Source: Breviolum minutum Mf 1.05b.01 (Eukaryota; Sar; Dinophyceae; Suessiales; Symbiodiniaceae). Taken from it: a stretch of 64,000 nucleotides of DNA. Where the stretch lies: the NCBI GenBank assembly GCA_000507305.1, contig DF239652.1:111440-175439 (forward strand), given 5' to 3'. This document shows positions 1-11,494 of this stretch, piece after piece; the first letter of the stretch is position 1; every line of letters starts with the position of its first letter. Below the pieces are notes generated by a model. The model was not told the DNA's origin. It saw nothing but the letters and a program-made list of their open reading frames with translations, and ran no database searches. A program made the translations under genes and the position numbers.

Positions 1-913
1 GGGGATATCTTAGTTTTCAGGGGGCTAACCACTTAAACAACACCTTGCTCAAATATATATATATATATATCTTTCTGAATGACATCAGGACCTCTTTTTT
101 CAAGCCCCTTTCCCGTCCCTCAGAAATCCCAAAGAGCTGTCGCACGCAAGATTCAACTTAGACGCTGCCCAGAATCAACAAACAAACACTCCCCCCGGAG
201 GGATGGCCTTTTTCGGCCGTTCATTCTGCCTGAATCCCTCACTATTTCCACCAGCGGATCAACTCGCAATCAACACGAGAAACCCTAAACTATCACCTGT
301 TTCCTCTCCGCCTTTTATCAATAAAAAGAACAATCCATTTCCCATACATGAAGCATTCCTCTATAGCATTCCGGAAAGATCTGGAAAGGCTACACGGGCC
401 AGCATTGCTGCAACCCCCATCTCCATATTCTCCTTTTGAGGCCACTAGGGGTAGAACATCTTTAGGGAAATGTTTCCATGGGAAAATCTTGAGGCGGGCC
501 CAACAAACCAACTCGATTTATTGAAGAAATTGAGTGAAAAATCATCCTCATGTGATGAAAATCATCCTCCGATTGATAGAGAATGAACTAGTTAGTGCGT
601 TCAACCTGTTGATAAATATTCAAGCAAACTACTTAAACTTGATCATCTCCCCAGGGAAAGGCTAAAAACAATAAAAATACATGTGAAACCACGAACTAGA
701 ATGATGATTATATCGCATACATTCCCCCCAAACATTCTTAACCCCTTCTTCTTAACCATGATATAAAAGAAAGACGACCTAAACCTAGACCATCTATTCC
801 GGGTGGTTAACCTACAAAACAAACCCGGGGAAAAGTTTTCGCGGCCTCGGTGAAGCTGGATCCCACCTCGAAGAATCAAATGGGATGAAGGAGATCCCCC
901 CTGAATTTTAATT

Positions 914-1029
914 TACCCTCCCGAAAACTAACATGACTGGCTGGGAACATCCACCATGAATGAGTCGATGTATTTCCTATTGAAAATGGGAGATTTTCGG
1001 ACAATGTCATGTTAGTTTTCGGGGGTGTA
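914..1029. repeat. F1 TIR element
   Basis: Short non-coding element bounded by matching inverted termini: left CCCGAAAACTAACATGAC, right GTCATGTTAGTTTTCGGG. The core has no credible reading frame. It is one of about twenty copies of the same TIR pattern (around AACTAACAT / ATGTTAGTT) in this window, so I call it a MITE-like family, F1. Confidence 0.8.
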
Positions 1030-1566
1030 GATATCCAAAAATAGCCATGTTTTTTTAAAGGAGCTACATCTTCCAAAGCATCCCCGTTTCTTTTTGGTAT
1101 TTCATGTTGAATTCAAGGGGTGTTTTTGGTACAACATCCTGGATGTTCATCCAACTGATGGCCCTTGAGAAATCCGGACGTTTGAACTTGAGAATGTGAA
1201 TACCCCCTGGAAGCTTTACATTAGCCCCTGAAAATATGTAGTCTTCCAACCATCATTTTTCAGGGGCTATGTTGAACTTCGGGAGGGTATCCCAATTTAT
1301 TTTCGGAGGTTTTCTGGATTTTTGTGGGCACATCCACCATTGCAGCAGATAGAATTGAAGTCATGTACCGTCAGGTTCGGTCACAACAGAAAATAATTCA
1401 CTCATCCGCACCAGTCGTTCCAACCAACTCTTCCGGATTTCTACCTTTTGCAACCCCCAATTTTCCATACAAATCGTTAACAAAAAGTCATGGAAGATGA
1501 AGATCCCCAATAAATCCCACCCCAAATTGGTCTTTTTTTTTCAAAGCAGACATGTCAAAACTCACC

Positions 1567-1625
1567 CATTGATGGCCAGATGCTTGCTCAAGCCAAGAGG
1601 CTGAATCAAAGGTATTCCCTACTGC
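1567..1625 (-). CDS. Candidate internal exon, product unknown
   Basis: Open stretch reading GNTFDSASWLEQASGHQW, followed directly by a canonical GTGAGT donor. A possible acceptor is the CAG of GCTGGCAG. An F8 element lies in the presumed upstream intron. The peptide is not recognised. The call rests only on composition and splice-site pattern. Confidence 0.35.
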
Positions 1626-1676
1626 CAGCTGGCAGAGCTCACATCCTTGGAGACACGCACCTAAATATATGTATAT

Positions 1677-1783
1677 ATAGGTGTTTCCAAAAATAGTGGT
1701 ATCCCCAAATGGATGGTTTATAATGGAAAACCCTATTAAAATGGATGATTTGGGGGTATCACTATTTTCGGAAACATCCATAT
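1677..1783. repeat. F8 TIR element
   Basis: Inverted termini GGTGTTTCCAAAAATAGTGG and its near reverse complement (CACTATTTTCGGAAACATCC) flank a core of about 60 bp. The same termini occur at 3671-3771 and 12470-12581, defining family F8. Confidence 0.75.
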
Positions 1784-2290
1784 ACATACTGCAAGTGTGT
1801 ATTAGTCAACATGAATATGTACATTGTGTATTTATAGATATATATAGATATTGATATACATATTTGGATGATGGTTGTTGGACACCAACACTTTTCCATT
1901 GGGTTGGGTTGGCTTGATTCTTTTTACTTTTACCTATTAGTTGAACCACGAGGTACCCTCTCTAGATCAAGCGCTGTTTGATTTCTCCATCAACCATCAA
2001 TCGTATAATTACTTCTCAGTGCACCACTGCAACATCCCCTGCCAGTTGCTGGAACGCCACGCGAGGTAAAAGCAATATGAGTACCCAAAATTCTCCATAT
2101 CTATGATAGGATGGACTGCAATTATTCTAGAAATCCTGTAGTAATTCAAGCAGCAGTGAGGATGTGCATGGATTCTCGGTTCATAGAAGTGATCCAACAT
2201 AGCTTATGTGATCACTGAATCACCTAAGGTACATATACCCATATTCAGCTGTCCGAAACAAAAGAAACACCTCCGGCCACAGCGAAATAG

Positions 2291-2397
2291 AATCAACGTC
2301 CCCCGTGGTGCTTTTCCGTTGGGCCGAGCATCGGATGTATTTCTGGGCCTCGGGTTTGATGGCAAGCCATCCCACGTTTGCGAATCCTTTCACAAGG
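2291..2397 (+). CDS. Candidate internal exon, product unknown
   Basis: A frame containing FRWAEHRMYFWASGLM and ending NPFTR runs into a GTGTAT donor. The presumed acceptor is the AG of GAAATAG. A second frame is also open, so the reading is uncertain and no family is recognised. Confidence 0.3.
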
Positions 2398-2559
2398 TGT
2401 ATATATTATTCTATCCATCTAAATTTGAAACAAGCCATTGGGGTTACACTCCCCTGAAACTAACAGCAAGTTCGCCCGTGAAAATTGGCAAATTGCTTGC
2501 CCCAAAAGGAAATGAATCATCGAACCCAACCACCAAATTAGATCCTGTTGGATAAAATC

Positions 2560-3020
2560 GCCAGTTGATGTCAGGAATAAGTTAACCATCCCAATAAAGT
2601 GTAAGAATTGGAAAAAAAAAACAGCGGTATGAAAAAAACTTATGGGTACTCAAACTTCGTCATCTTGAGAGCACAACTTGCAGAGATATCCTATGATAAA
2701 CCCTATACTTCACCCAGGATTGATGATCAAAAGTCCAACAATTTGTAATTGTTCCACTCTTACAACAAGGACCCTGCCTTCTGGTACTTGTTCTTGACAT
2801 CAAAATCTTTCTCAACATTGAACTCCTGCAAAACTGCAAGACTCACTGACAAGTCTTACCTTGCGGACTGTCCCACTCTTGCAATAAGACACACCTAACA
2901 TGATCACACTTGTGCCGCACCAGTAATCCTAAAAAATTGGGAAATGATGTCAGGTCAAACTCGAATTTCAAGTAAGCAATATGGTTTCATCATGTTATCT
3001 TCAATCTACCCTACCCAAGT
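2560..3020. other. No gene seen
   Basis: AT-rich, with simple runs and many stops in all frames. No convincing exon, RNA gene or paired repeat was noticed. Confidence 0.5.
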
Positions 3021-3026
3021 ACAACA

Positions 3027-3063
3027 AGCATTTCAGCCAGAACACACCCCCAAGACCATCTCC
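3027..3063 (-). CDS. Possible kinase micro-exon (subdomain IX-like)
   Basis: The minus strand encodes RWSWGCVLAEML between an acceptor-like CCACAAAG and a GTTGTA donor. The pattern resembles subdomain IX of CMGC kinases (D-x-W-S-x-G-C-I-L-A-E-M). No other kinase subdomain was found nearby, so this may be chance or an isolated exon. Confidence 0.3.
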
Positions 3064-3670
3064 TTTGTGGAACCATCAATTTTATAAAAGCGTCATGTAG
3101 GAATGTGATCAAGCCAAGAAAAGGGGGACGGACCGTATTGTTGAAAGTAAACACGCCACCCAAAGTGGGTCTCTCCATGTTGAGGCACAATATTTGCCAC
3201 AGCAGTTCGCTTTTAGGTGCAAGACTTTCACAAATTATCATCCACTTGGGGGGAGGATGAGTGGTAGGGAGCATGTAAGGACGCAAATTGGCAGGTAACC
3301 CAGGTGTTGACGTCCACCCTACAAGTGGGTGTAAACCCACCTGGCATCCGAGAACCAAAAAAATCCCAAAATCCTTACAAGTACCCAATAACCAAAAGCA
3401 ACTTTCAAAGAGTTCGACCACCCTCAACTTCTTTCATGAAAAAGTCAACTTCGGAACTCACATTTACAAAATGGGCCAAACCGTAAACCATCACATCAAT
3501 TTGCGAATCACCTTTAGTGGTTATGCGCCCTCGAAGCTCCCTGATCCGCCTCAGGCATCCGTATGGCACCAAGTGCCTCCAACCACCGGAGAAAAATCGG
3601 AGGTGGAGTTCATGGGTGAAAAATTTGGAGGAGGGATCCTTATTTCAATGGAAAATTTACAATCCCCACA

Positions 3671-3771
3671 TGGGTGTTTCCTAAAATCGTGGTACCCCCA
3701 AATCATCAATTCTAATAGGGTTTTCCCTTATAAACCATCCATTTTGGGGTACCCCTAATTTTTGGAAACAC
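3671..3771. repeat. F8 TIR element
   Basis: Termini GGGTGTTTCCTAAAATCGTG and TTTTTGGAAACACCC pair as inverted repeats around an internal match to the other F8 copies (AAATCATC, ATAGGGTTTTCC). Confidence 0.75.
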
Positions 3772-3779
3772 CCGCATAG

Positions 3780-5310
3780 CTGGGGCATAATCAAATATAA
3801 TCAACCTATATATCAGCAAACATTTCAGGTACCTAAAATGGAGGGACGAATCCCTATGTAAGCTGTATGGATACGGCTTATGTAAGGGAAAACCCGCCCC
3901 CCAAACAGCCTTATAAGGTTCAGTACCTCCATTTTGGGTATACCTGAAAATCTTGGTGAATATACCCTAAACGTTGCGTTTCAAGTCGCCCGCAAAAATT
4001 TCATTGTTTTGCAGTTTGCAAGTTTCAATTCGCTTTTTTTTTTGCTGAAAAAAAAAATGCCAGGAAAATGCCTGTGACTTTTGTACGGTACTACCGTGAT
4101 ATTTTGATTCCGAAACAAAGGGCAACTAGTGATATGCAACAGAGCGATGAAAGTAGCGCGTAGATTCGTAGATGATGGGTTTGAGTCCCGGATGCTTAAT
4201 AAAGACAAGGCATCATCCTCTGTGGGGAATTCCCTCACAAGGAGATTATCAGCCGTTTCAATTGCAAGCAAGCCATAGGGTGTCAACTATTGACACTGTT
4301 CAGCTAGTGGTTCGGGTCCAAGCCGTATTCTCTTCAGTAAATGCAAAAATGTCACCGGCTGGTACGGATCATCCTCAAAGAAACATAGGGACTTGGAAAC
4401 AAAATTGCTCAGGCTTGTGATCCAATCATCCCTGAAAGTTCCAACCTCAAATAGGAGCATCTATGATAAAACCAAAGAAAATCTTCCATGGATTTGCCAG
4501 CGGCCTGACCTCAACGGCCCACAGCATCCCTTGTCCAGCCTCTCTGAGGTTCAACATCACCTGGATGTTAAGGTCGAGTTGAATAAGAAACACAAATACA
4601 ATCAGATACAAGGATATATCTAAAATGCTGTTGGGTGATATACACAAACATGGACCCTTGTAATCCATTGCTTTCTGAAACTCACCCATGTAACGTTCGC
4701 GTCTTAGGGGATCCCTAGTATGAGCGGGTCACATCGCAATTTGTCGGCACAAGCCCCAAGTGGTTTTTTGGGGGCTTGGCTTATTTGACGACAAATGGCT
4801 CCGGGGAAAAAAGAAAAACATGCCTTTGCCCAGAGGATTAAATGGGTCAATCCTGTCGGACATCTACTTCTGAAACATACATGTGTCTACGCAAAAGGAT
4901 TTTGATAATTGATATCAGCTTAGCTGCGCATAGACAGGGTTACAGGATCACCCAACCATTTCCCATATGAAGGGTTGCAAAACTATAACCTGATTATGTT
5001 GCAGCTAAGTCAACAAAAGATCTTACTACCTTACCACCTTACCGATACCTCAGAACCAACAAATTCCTCATCGATGATCCACAACAAGAAAACAGCATCT
5101 TTCCAGTTGTGTGTCTGAACACCTCCAAAAATTGATATGCAAAAAAGCATCTTCAAGCAACCCTTTATGAAGTTAGGAAGTTCCTGCTCAAACCAACACA
5201 TTCCTGCTCCGTTTTGACAAAAAGGTTGTTCCAAAAATCTACTTCGGCGCTGCCCTAAAGGATTAGAAACTATCCCATCTTTGGAGCACCTGCCATTCTC
5301 CGAAAAAAAA
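3780..5310. other. Non-coding stretch, no convincing gene
   Basis: Open frames here are short and AT-rich and lack credible splice borders. A weak palindromic segment (3830-3950, repeating CTTATGTAAGG and TCCATTTTGGGTATACC-like blocks) suggests further decayed elements. No RNA gene seen. Confidence 0.5.
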
Positions 5311-5320
5311 CTTGCCTCAA

Positions 5321-5451
5321 TGGCCAAGCACCATCGCAGCACCATGGTTTTTGGCGCCGGCAAACACACGCTTTGGCGCTTTGGATGTGGTTCGATTGGT
5401 GGGGTTTTTGCCACCTGCTTCCGTGGTGCCATTTTTGTTGATTTCCACTAC
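5321..5451 (-). CDS. Candidate terminal exon, product unknown
   Basis: A frame containing KAPKRVFAGAKNHGAAM ends in a stop after VLGH, following an acceptor-like ACGTAG. A competing frame starts MAPRKQVAKTPP and runs into GAG|GCAAGT, a possible GC donor. Two open frames of coding-like composition overlap, so only the presence of an exon, not its frame, is proposed. Confidence 0.35.
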
Positions 5452-6133
5452 GTTTAAAGGGGTTATTGTAGGCTGCGGCTAGCGTTCAGGGCAGATACAC
5501 CCATTATTTCACCGGGCCCCAAGCACAAGCTAAAAATGACGACAAATCCGAATCACAAGAAACACGACTGGATGGACCTGGTTCGGTAGGTTTGACTAAC
5601 CAGTGACCTTCATGAAAAATTCTGTTTTTCAAGGTCACGAGGCACGTTGTGAAGCTTGAACTTTTCGGTGCTGAAAATGTGATGGTTCACCGTAAAGCGC
5701 TTTACTGAGTGCTCTTTTCGCCTCCTACAGTCATGCAGGTTTCGGAAGGATCCATCTTCATAAAAACATCCCCACTGCCGCGATGATTGGAGGAAGAATA
5801 CATGTATGAGTTGTTTCGTTTCGTGCAAAAAAGCCTTTTCCGTAGATTCAACGCTCTTTGAGACCGTGGTTTCGCTTCCCCAATACAGGCATCTTGGTTC
5901 ATCTTGAAATTGCTTACCTCCAAGCGCTTGAACCAAGCTCCGCCAGCACCAATCAGTAGCCTCCATTTCAAAAAAAACAATCATGGGGAACACTTTGAAG
6001 TATTTCCTTGCACCACCTGCTTCTCACGGTTTTAAAAAGAAATCTAGCCATTGCGTGGGAAAAAAACGATATTTAAAGGTATAAACGCTAGACTCTAATG
6101 TGAGAATCAGATCTACTCTCCTATAATCTTCTA

Positions 6134-6240
6134 TACACCCCTGAAAACTAACATGTCCCCAAAAAAGGGACTGTGTCAATAGGAAATACATCTTCCAAAC
6201 ATTGATTTTTAGGGGACATCATGTAGTTTTCGGGGGACTA
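6134..6240. repeat. F1 TIR element
   Basis: Begins ACACCCCTGAAAACTAACAT and ends ATGTAGTTTTCGGGGG, a near-complete inverted pair, with the family core GGACTGTGTCAATAGGAAAT. Confidence 0.8.
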
Positions 6241-6487
6241 TAATTGGCTCGACCCTTTTGAAAAAACAAGCTTCTGCCGAAGAAGCTGAAGTTCGAAAAT
6301 CCTTCACTGAATGAAAAGTGTGCCACGCGGCACTCAGGACTTTTTTGAAATCGTGACACGATTTAACACATTGGATTTCGAAAAAAACTCCAAACCGTTT
6401 AAAAAGTTCAAAGCACAACTTGCAAAACAAACTGTGATATTGTATACTATATTCGCCAAGAATCAAAATGGTATCTTCCAAATTTAC

Positions 6488-6566
6488 CATGTTCCAATGA
6501 TGAAAGACAGCACTATCCATCAAAAATGTCATGCGCACCACCGGATTTTTTGTTGCCACTGCACCA
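6488..6566 (-). CDS. Candidate internal exon, product unknown
   Basis: Between acceptor GTTTGCAG and donor GTAAAT the frame reads GAVATKNPVVRM and then TFLMDSAVFHHWNM. It sits within a longer AT-rich open frame that I do not believe as a whole. No family recognised. Confidence 0.3.
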
Positions 6567-7051
6567 CTGCAAACGTCATCTCTGGGCGTCCCTTGACGGG
6601 TCCGTGGACCCTTGGGTTGGGTTATGTGAGACATCCTAAATCTGAAAGCCAAAACTCTGAAAAATCCAACTGTTCTGACCAGAAAAAACAACTTGTGGTG
6701 ATTCTGATGTGAAGGCTGTGTCGTTTGCGATGTTTTTTTTCCAACGATGTTTTTTTTTGCTCCCGACATGTTAAGTACATAAATCAATACATGCGTAAGG
6801 GCATATATGCCAAATGATCTTTGCATGACTTACATATCTTACATACATGTACCATGTTTTGTTTTTTGTTTGATCATCTATCAAACCTGTGGGTTCCCAA
6901 AAAAAAATGTGATGCATTTTAAATTTCTAACTCATCCCTGACATTTTTTCAACCTGCGGACCATTCAATGACACCTTTTTGCAGTCTCACGCCTGGCAGC
7001 TTCAACTGAGGCAGCCATCCCGGTTCTCTGTATGTCAAGGGCGGTGTTGGT

Positions 7052-7161
7052 TACCCTCCCTGAAACTAACAGTTCGCACCTGAAAATGAACCCCTGGAAG
7101 TTTGGAGATTCCTATTGGAAACCATCATTTTTTGGTGCTATGTTAGTTTCAGGGAGTGTAC
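7052..7161. repeat. F1 TIR element
   Basis: TACCCTCCCTGAAACTAACA at the left is mirrored by TGTTAGTTTCAGGGAGTGTA at the right, a 20-bp terminal inverted repeat with about one mismatch. Confidence 0.85.
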
Positions 7162-7422
7162 CTAAGTTTCTGAGTCTCTGGTGTTTAACGATGAGTCACT
7201 CCAAGGTGAGAGGTGTTGCTTGTATTCTCGGAAGATTCCCTCCGTACTAAACCAAGGACCGTAGGATATCTTAAAAATACATTCTTTATACCGTTTATAC
7301 CTTTGGTCTACCACCCAGGATGCAATGGTCACAAATGAAGGTTTATTTCAGGTTTCCCAACTAAAAACGTAATAACCCTGCTGGTGACTGTTACCTAGGT
7401 CGAGGGTAGATCCAACTTATAC

Positions 7423-7531
7423 CTACTACTGTAGACTTCATTATTTTCAATTATGTTTCTTTTTGTTGGAGGTTCACAGTAGTAGGTGGTAACCACACAC
7501 CCAACCTAATTGAAGTCTACAGTAGTAGGTT
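7423..7531. repeat. F9 inverted-repeat element
   Basis: CTACTACTGTAGACTTCA at the left has its exact reverse complement TGAAGTCTACAGTAGTAG at the right. The phrase CACACACCCAACCTAAT recurs directly at about 7493 and 7555. MITE-like; a single copy was noticed. Confidence 0.7.
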
Positions 7532-7596
7532 TATTAGGTTCCTAATTTTGTTGACCACACACCCAACCTAATAAACGCCCTCAATTTCCGGTGGTG

Positions 7597-7697
7597 ACCT
7601 GCGATGAAGCTTTGAAGCGACTGAAGGCAGTTGCCATTCCCTGGGGCTCCGAGAGTTGGATTTTCATGGATTTTCCAGCGGGCTGCGTGTGTGTTGG
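7597..7697 (+). CDS. Candidate internal exon, product unknown
   Basis: The frame reads CDEALKRLKAVAIPW then GSESWIFMDFPAGCVCV and ends at GG|GTAAGG, a strong donor. Codon composition contrasts with the AT-rich flanks. The acceptor is unclear. The product is not recognised. Confidence 0.4.
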
Positions 7698-8477
7698 GTA
7701 AGGTTGTTGGTTTAGGTGTTCCTTATATACCACCTGGAAAGGATCAATGGCTAGCAACTCCCATTAGTCTTGGTTTATCATGGCCCCTTACAAATCGTCA
7801 CCTTTTGGGAGTTGTGCCATCTACTTTCACTATGGTGTAACCCTACCAACAACCCTAACCAACAACCCTAAGCAGTGTCTTGAGATTTGCTTAAGTTTTG
7901 TGGCTTTGAAAAAGTACAGTTTTTTTGTGTGTTTTTTGAGGCCGGGTAGGCCGTCATCCAGGTACAATACACAAGGAAACACACAGGATCTGCAAAATTC
8001 ATGTTTTGCAGGATGACATCACTAAAATTCAAGCGAATGAATCCATCATTTTAATCCACTGAAAATGGTTGATATCTAAAAGAAGCATTTTAGGAACACA
8101 TTTTGCAAAGCCGAGTGTATCAATTCGAAAGATTGCAGGCTTGCCTGGGGATTCCGGAAATGCAAGATGTTTGCAAACATGCTATATGGCTAGGTTTGTT
8201 TTCCACGTATGTGGTTGCTTTTGATTGCATGGCTTCAGAAAAAAAAGGGTGCAACATTGATTCCCTGAAGCATCGACGAATCACAGGGCTAAGAACACTG
8301 GAGCGAATAGAAACCTTCAAATGGGAGGTGAATCTCGATGGAAACCTCCATCTTTTAGTGCTATGAATGGTCCGGATGTTAATCTTGTTGGATGTCTGGT
8401 TTTCTGTGGTGCTGCGAAAAATGGGGAAGACCTACAAGAGCTTCATCTCAAACATTTCAAGAACAGATCCAAAGAAA

Positions 8478-8602
8478 CACCCCTGAAGTTTAACAGCGAG
8501 TTTACCCCTTAAAAACTGCCGGTTGGGTTATCCAAACCTTTCCTGTTGGGTTTGAACGATAACTTTTCAGGGCGAGCTGTTAAACTTCCTGGGAAATTAC
8601 AC
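8478..8602. repeat. Diverged F1-like element
   Basis: CCCCTGAAGTTTAACAGC at the left and GCTGTTAAACTTCCTGGG at the right form an inverted pair around a core without coding signal. It is related to F1 by layout but has diverged termini. Confidence 0.6.
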
Positions 8603-8694
8603 CTTGTGGCGTTTCTTACAAGTACCTCCCCCTCAACAGCGTTTCATTTTTGGATTTCCAAGAACAAAGGCCAGAAATACTAAACTGAAAGTGT

Positions 8695-8802
8695 TACACC
8701 CCTGAAAACTAACATGTCCCCCAAAAAAGGGACTATTTGAATAGGAAATTCATCTGAACCAACCATTGATTTTCAGGTGCAAGCTGTTAGTTTTCGGGGG
8801 TT
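8695..8802. repeat. F1 TIR element
   Basis: ACACCCCTGAAAACTAACAT at the left pairs with CTGTTAGTTTTCGGGGGT at the right. The right end lies directly before a candidate terminal exon on the plus strand, and its GTTAG could act as that exon's acceptor. Confidence 0.8.
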
Positions 8803-8803
8803 G

Positions 8804-8984
8804 GAAACACATCTCCACCACGCCCCAAACCAAACCCAGCATTGCTCGGTCCACACCTGTGTTTTCACCACAAAAGGATTTGAAGGAGCCACCTAAAATC
8901 GTCCAAGATTCGCAGGATTTTTTCTCAAAAGCAAAAGCTCCAACTGGAACTGGAAAGAAACAACTGCACTATTTAACCGCCTAG
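8804..8984 (+). CDS. Candidate terminal exon, product unknown
   Basis: Open frame immediately after an F1 element, reading HISTTPQTKPSIARST, then SPQKDLKEPPKIVQ, and ending KQLHYLTA plus a TAG stop. It is rich in K, P and T, like a disordered tail. The reading frame is consistent up to the element's end, which suggests the element is intronic. No homologous family is recognised. Confidence 0.5.
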
Positions 8985-9029
8985 TTTTTGGTTGATATCA
9001 TATACTACCACTTAACATTACCCAGTGAA

Positions 9030-9370
9030 TAATTATATTGTACTTCCAAAACATGGAATATTAACAGCTTCACCTAGCAATAACCCAGTGTTGGAAGTTA
9101 AAACCATCATAGTTGGAGCACGGACTTTTGGTGATTTCTCAGTTGCAAATTGGTACCGATTAGACCCAACTGACCAAACTGGATAAGGATTCTTTTGAAG
9201 TACCATCTTGCATCCCAAACTATCTATGCCTTGGGTCATTGAACCAAATGTTCCTCCACAAAACATCTCTGTTGACCATCCAAAGAAATAACAACCACCG
9301 AGTTGAGTCATCTGTTCTGGGGTAGAACATTCCCTGTTGGACTTATTATGTCTTTTAATCATTTCACCTC
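9030..9370. other. Ambiguous low-complexity coding potential
   Basis: On the minus strand an acceptor-like GTCCAACAG is followed by a frame reading GMFYPRTDDSTRW, which meets a stop about 37 codons later. A second frame is open too. The evidence is not strong enough for a gene call. Confidence 0.3.
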
Positions 9371-9472
9371 ACATTTTCGACCCCATTCCCAAAAATAGAA
9401 CATACAAGCCATCATCAAAATAACATACTTACCCAACCACCATAGAAAATCAATACTTTGTTTAGGTGAAAC

Positions 9473-9580
9473 TGTTGATGGAAAAATCCTGCACCAGTTG
9501 ATATGGTAAATATCCCATTATTTTCAAGATTTCAAAAACATCCAACAGGTGGTTAGCCTTGGGATTTCTGAACCATCAAC
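9473..9580. repeat. F7 TIR element
   Basis: Left end GTTGATGG and right end CCATCAAC, with CTGAACCATCAAC completing the family terminus at the right. Read on the minus strand it begins exactly where the neighbouring exon ends, offering GTTGAT as a 5' splice site. Confidence 0.7.
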
Positions 9581-9720
9581 GGTGAGATCACAGCAACGAC
9601 ACAACAGGACCCCACCTGTTCCAGCTTTGTATAATATTGCTGAAACTCCTCCTGTGTCATCGGGTCCACTCGAGCCCCAAGGAATTCGAATGAAGGACGC
9701 CGAGAAATGACAACATCCCA
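9581..9720 (-). CDS. Candidate internal exon abutting an F7 element
   Basis: The minus-strand frame reads RRPSFEFLGARVDPM, then TQEEFQQYYTKLEQ, and may continue VGSCCVVAVIS up to the F7 terminus. Two donors are possible: GTGGGG after the EQ codons, or the GTTGAT that opens the F7 element. Composition is clearly coding-like. The 5' border is obscured by an F3-like element upstream. Product unknown. Confidence 0.45.
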
Positions 9721-9925
9721 TAGGATCCATGGGACGAGTGTATATTTACCTACTAATTTACCCATAAAAATCAACCATTCGTGTGGTTCAATATTCCATA
9801 TATGGATCCTATGGAAATGGAGTGTTTCTGAAAACTGCGATTGGGTCCCATTCCCATCCAAGTTTTTTTCAAAAGAAACAGCAGGATGGGTTCCTTTCCT
9901 TTGGTCGGTCAATTCTTGAAACAAA

Positions 9926-10031
9926 TTACACCCCCGAAAACTAACATGACGATGAAATTCACCATTTTTCAATAGGACATGTATGTTCAAATGGTTGCTT
10001 TTCCATTGTCATCTTAGTTTTTGGGCGGGTA
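9926..10031. repeat. F1 TIR element
   Basis: TTACACCCCCGAAAACTAAC at the left is mirrored by CTTAGTTTTTGGGCGGGTA at the right. Typical F1 size, no coding content. Confidence 0.75.
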
Positions 10032-10039
10032 TGTGATTG

Positions 10040-10320
10040 TTTTGGGGGGTTCTGTCCGTCATGTCCAGCTATATAGTCTTGGAGATTTCAAGTTGGGAGT
10101 AGTACCGACACAGGAATTCGTGAAGAAGAATGCATGTCTCCTTGACAAAGCCAAACCATCAACGCTACATTGGTTCAGTGAAAAAGAAACTGAATTACAG
10201 CCAAGACTTTCTCAATGTCCACCCATCTCCAAATTTTTGAAATGAGCCCATATTCATAGGATTCTGTCAACCTACACTTTGCCATAAAAGTCTGTCACTT
10301 GATTTTACCATAGATTCACC
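10040..10320. other. No gene seen
   Basis: Short open frames only, no paired splice sites that I trust. Confidence 0.4.
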
Positions 10321-10334
10321 TGCAAGATGGACCC

Positions 10335-10435
10335 CTACCAGTTATAAATAGGGTTATAAGACCTATATGCAGGATTATAACCCCAGTCACCCATTCAATT
10401 CGCCCATGTATAAGGCTTATAACCCCATTTCTGGA
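10335..10435. repeat. F5 element
   Basis: Opens CTACCAGTTATAAATAGGG and closes with the related inverse ATAACCCCATTTCTGG. Internal GTTATAAG/CTTATAAC blocks are mirrored. Related copies lie at 30414-30526 and 34155-34258. Confidence 0.65.
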
Positions 10436-10439
10436 ACCC

Positions 10440-11490
10440 ACACCCTTCGGCTCACTTTCCCCCAACCTTCTTTCCAAGGTGAGTCATACAGCAGCACATG
10501 TTGACCTGGCCGGCATATCATCCCTGTGGCAAATCATCATATTTGACTAACCTGGAGAAATTATTGAAATCACTGGGAAATCACTGTATACACTATAACT
10601 GACTAGCTCTAATACCTTCTTTTTTTTGCGAGGAATCACCCAGAATGGTGAATTTGTTTGTTTCATGGATAGCTAGACATTTTTGTTCACTTTTGGAACA
10701 TTTCAACCTTCCAGAACCCTTCAAACATCAATGTCAGATAACCTAAGCTGGTGGAGCCTTCAAAAGAAATTATCTCAATCACTTGTGACATGCCTGGATT
10801 GCCTCGGTGATACAATATGTGATGTGCTGATTTTTCTATCCCTAGGAATCATGGGATCTCAAGTCACTGGTGGCAAGATTGGAGATCCAAAAAAACCCTG
10901 CTAAAAACAGGGTCAGTCAAACCCCTCTATAATACAAGGGTCCAATGATTCATAGGGATGATAGAAATGTATATTTGGGTCCTACCCAAACACTATAAAC
11001 AGTGGATAATGAAGGTTTGTAAAGGTCCTTGAGTACAATAGTGATGATTGTTGTTCTTACTGTTGCAAGGTTTAGACAGGCCACACCATATGTATGTGTG
11101 AAAATATGTATATATAGAATATACATACATGATATGTAATTTACCATCTAGTAAGACAATGTATTTGCTGTGGTTTGCTATATGCACAGTAATTATGTGA
11201 TTTACACTCCTTGAACGGAAAACCTAAGACGAGCCCCACAAGGAAACGAGAACGTCCTCCAAGCCCTTTATTTCTCAGGTGTGAGCTTTTAGCAAGGAGG
11301 TTAATGGAACTTAGGAGAAACGAAAAAAACATAAAGCACAGCAAACATCCTCACGAAAAGTGGTGCTGAATCATATTATATAATGCATTCTTGAACCATA
11401 AGCAGCTGGATGAATGGTTCATGTGTTCACTACAAATTTGAACACCTAAAATCTGCATCAAACATCCCCATGGAGGATTGTGACACTTGG
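10440..11490. other. No gene seen
   Basis: AT-rich, with poly-T tracts and TA-rich patches near 11100. Reading frames are short and lack matched splice signals. This is presumably intergenic or 3' flank of the minus-strand gene ending at 11495, which reads towards here. Confidence 0.45.
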
Positions 11491-11494
11491 TCAT

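Noticed and set aside
3011-3427. 138-codon minus-strand frame
   Set aside because: Composition is not coding-like apart from the small kinase-like stretch at its end; it crosses repeat-like sequence.
3288-3758. 156-codon plus-strand frame
   Set aside because: It overlaps the F8 element at 3671 and has no splice-site or composition support.
5610-5993. 127-codon minus-strand frame
   Set aside because: It contains a GTAAGC donor-like site after a short segment reading LLIGAGGAWFKRLE in another frame; beyond it the sequence is AT-rich and not convincing.
6209-6826. 205-codon minus-strand frame
   Set aside because: It runs through an F1 element and AT-rich DNA with poly-T tracts; only a short inner segment has exon-like borders.
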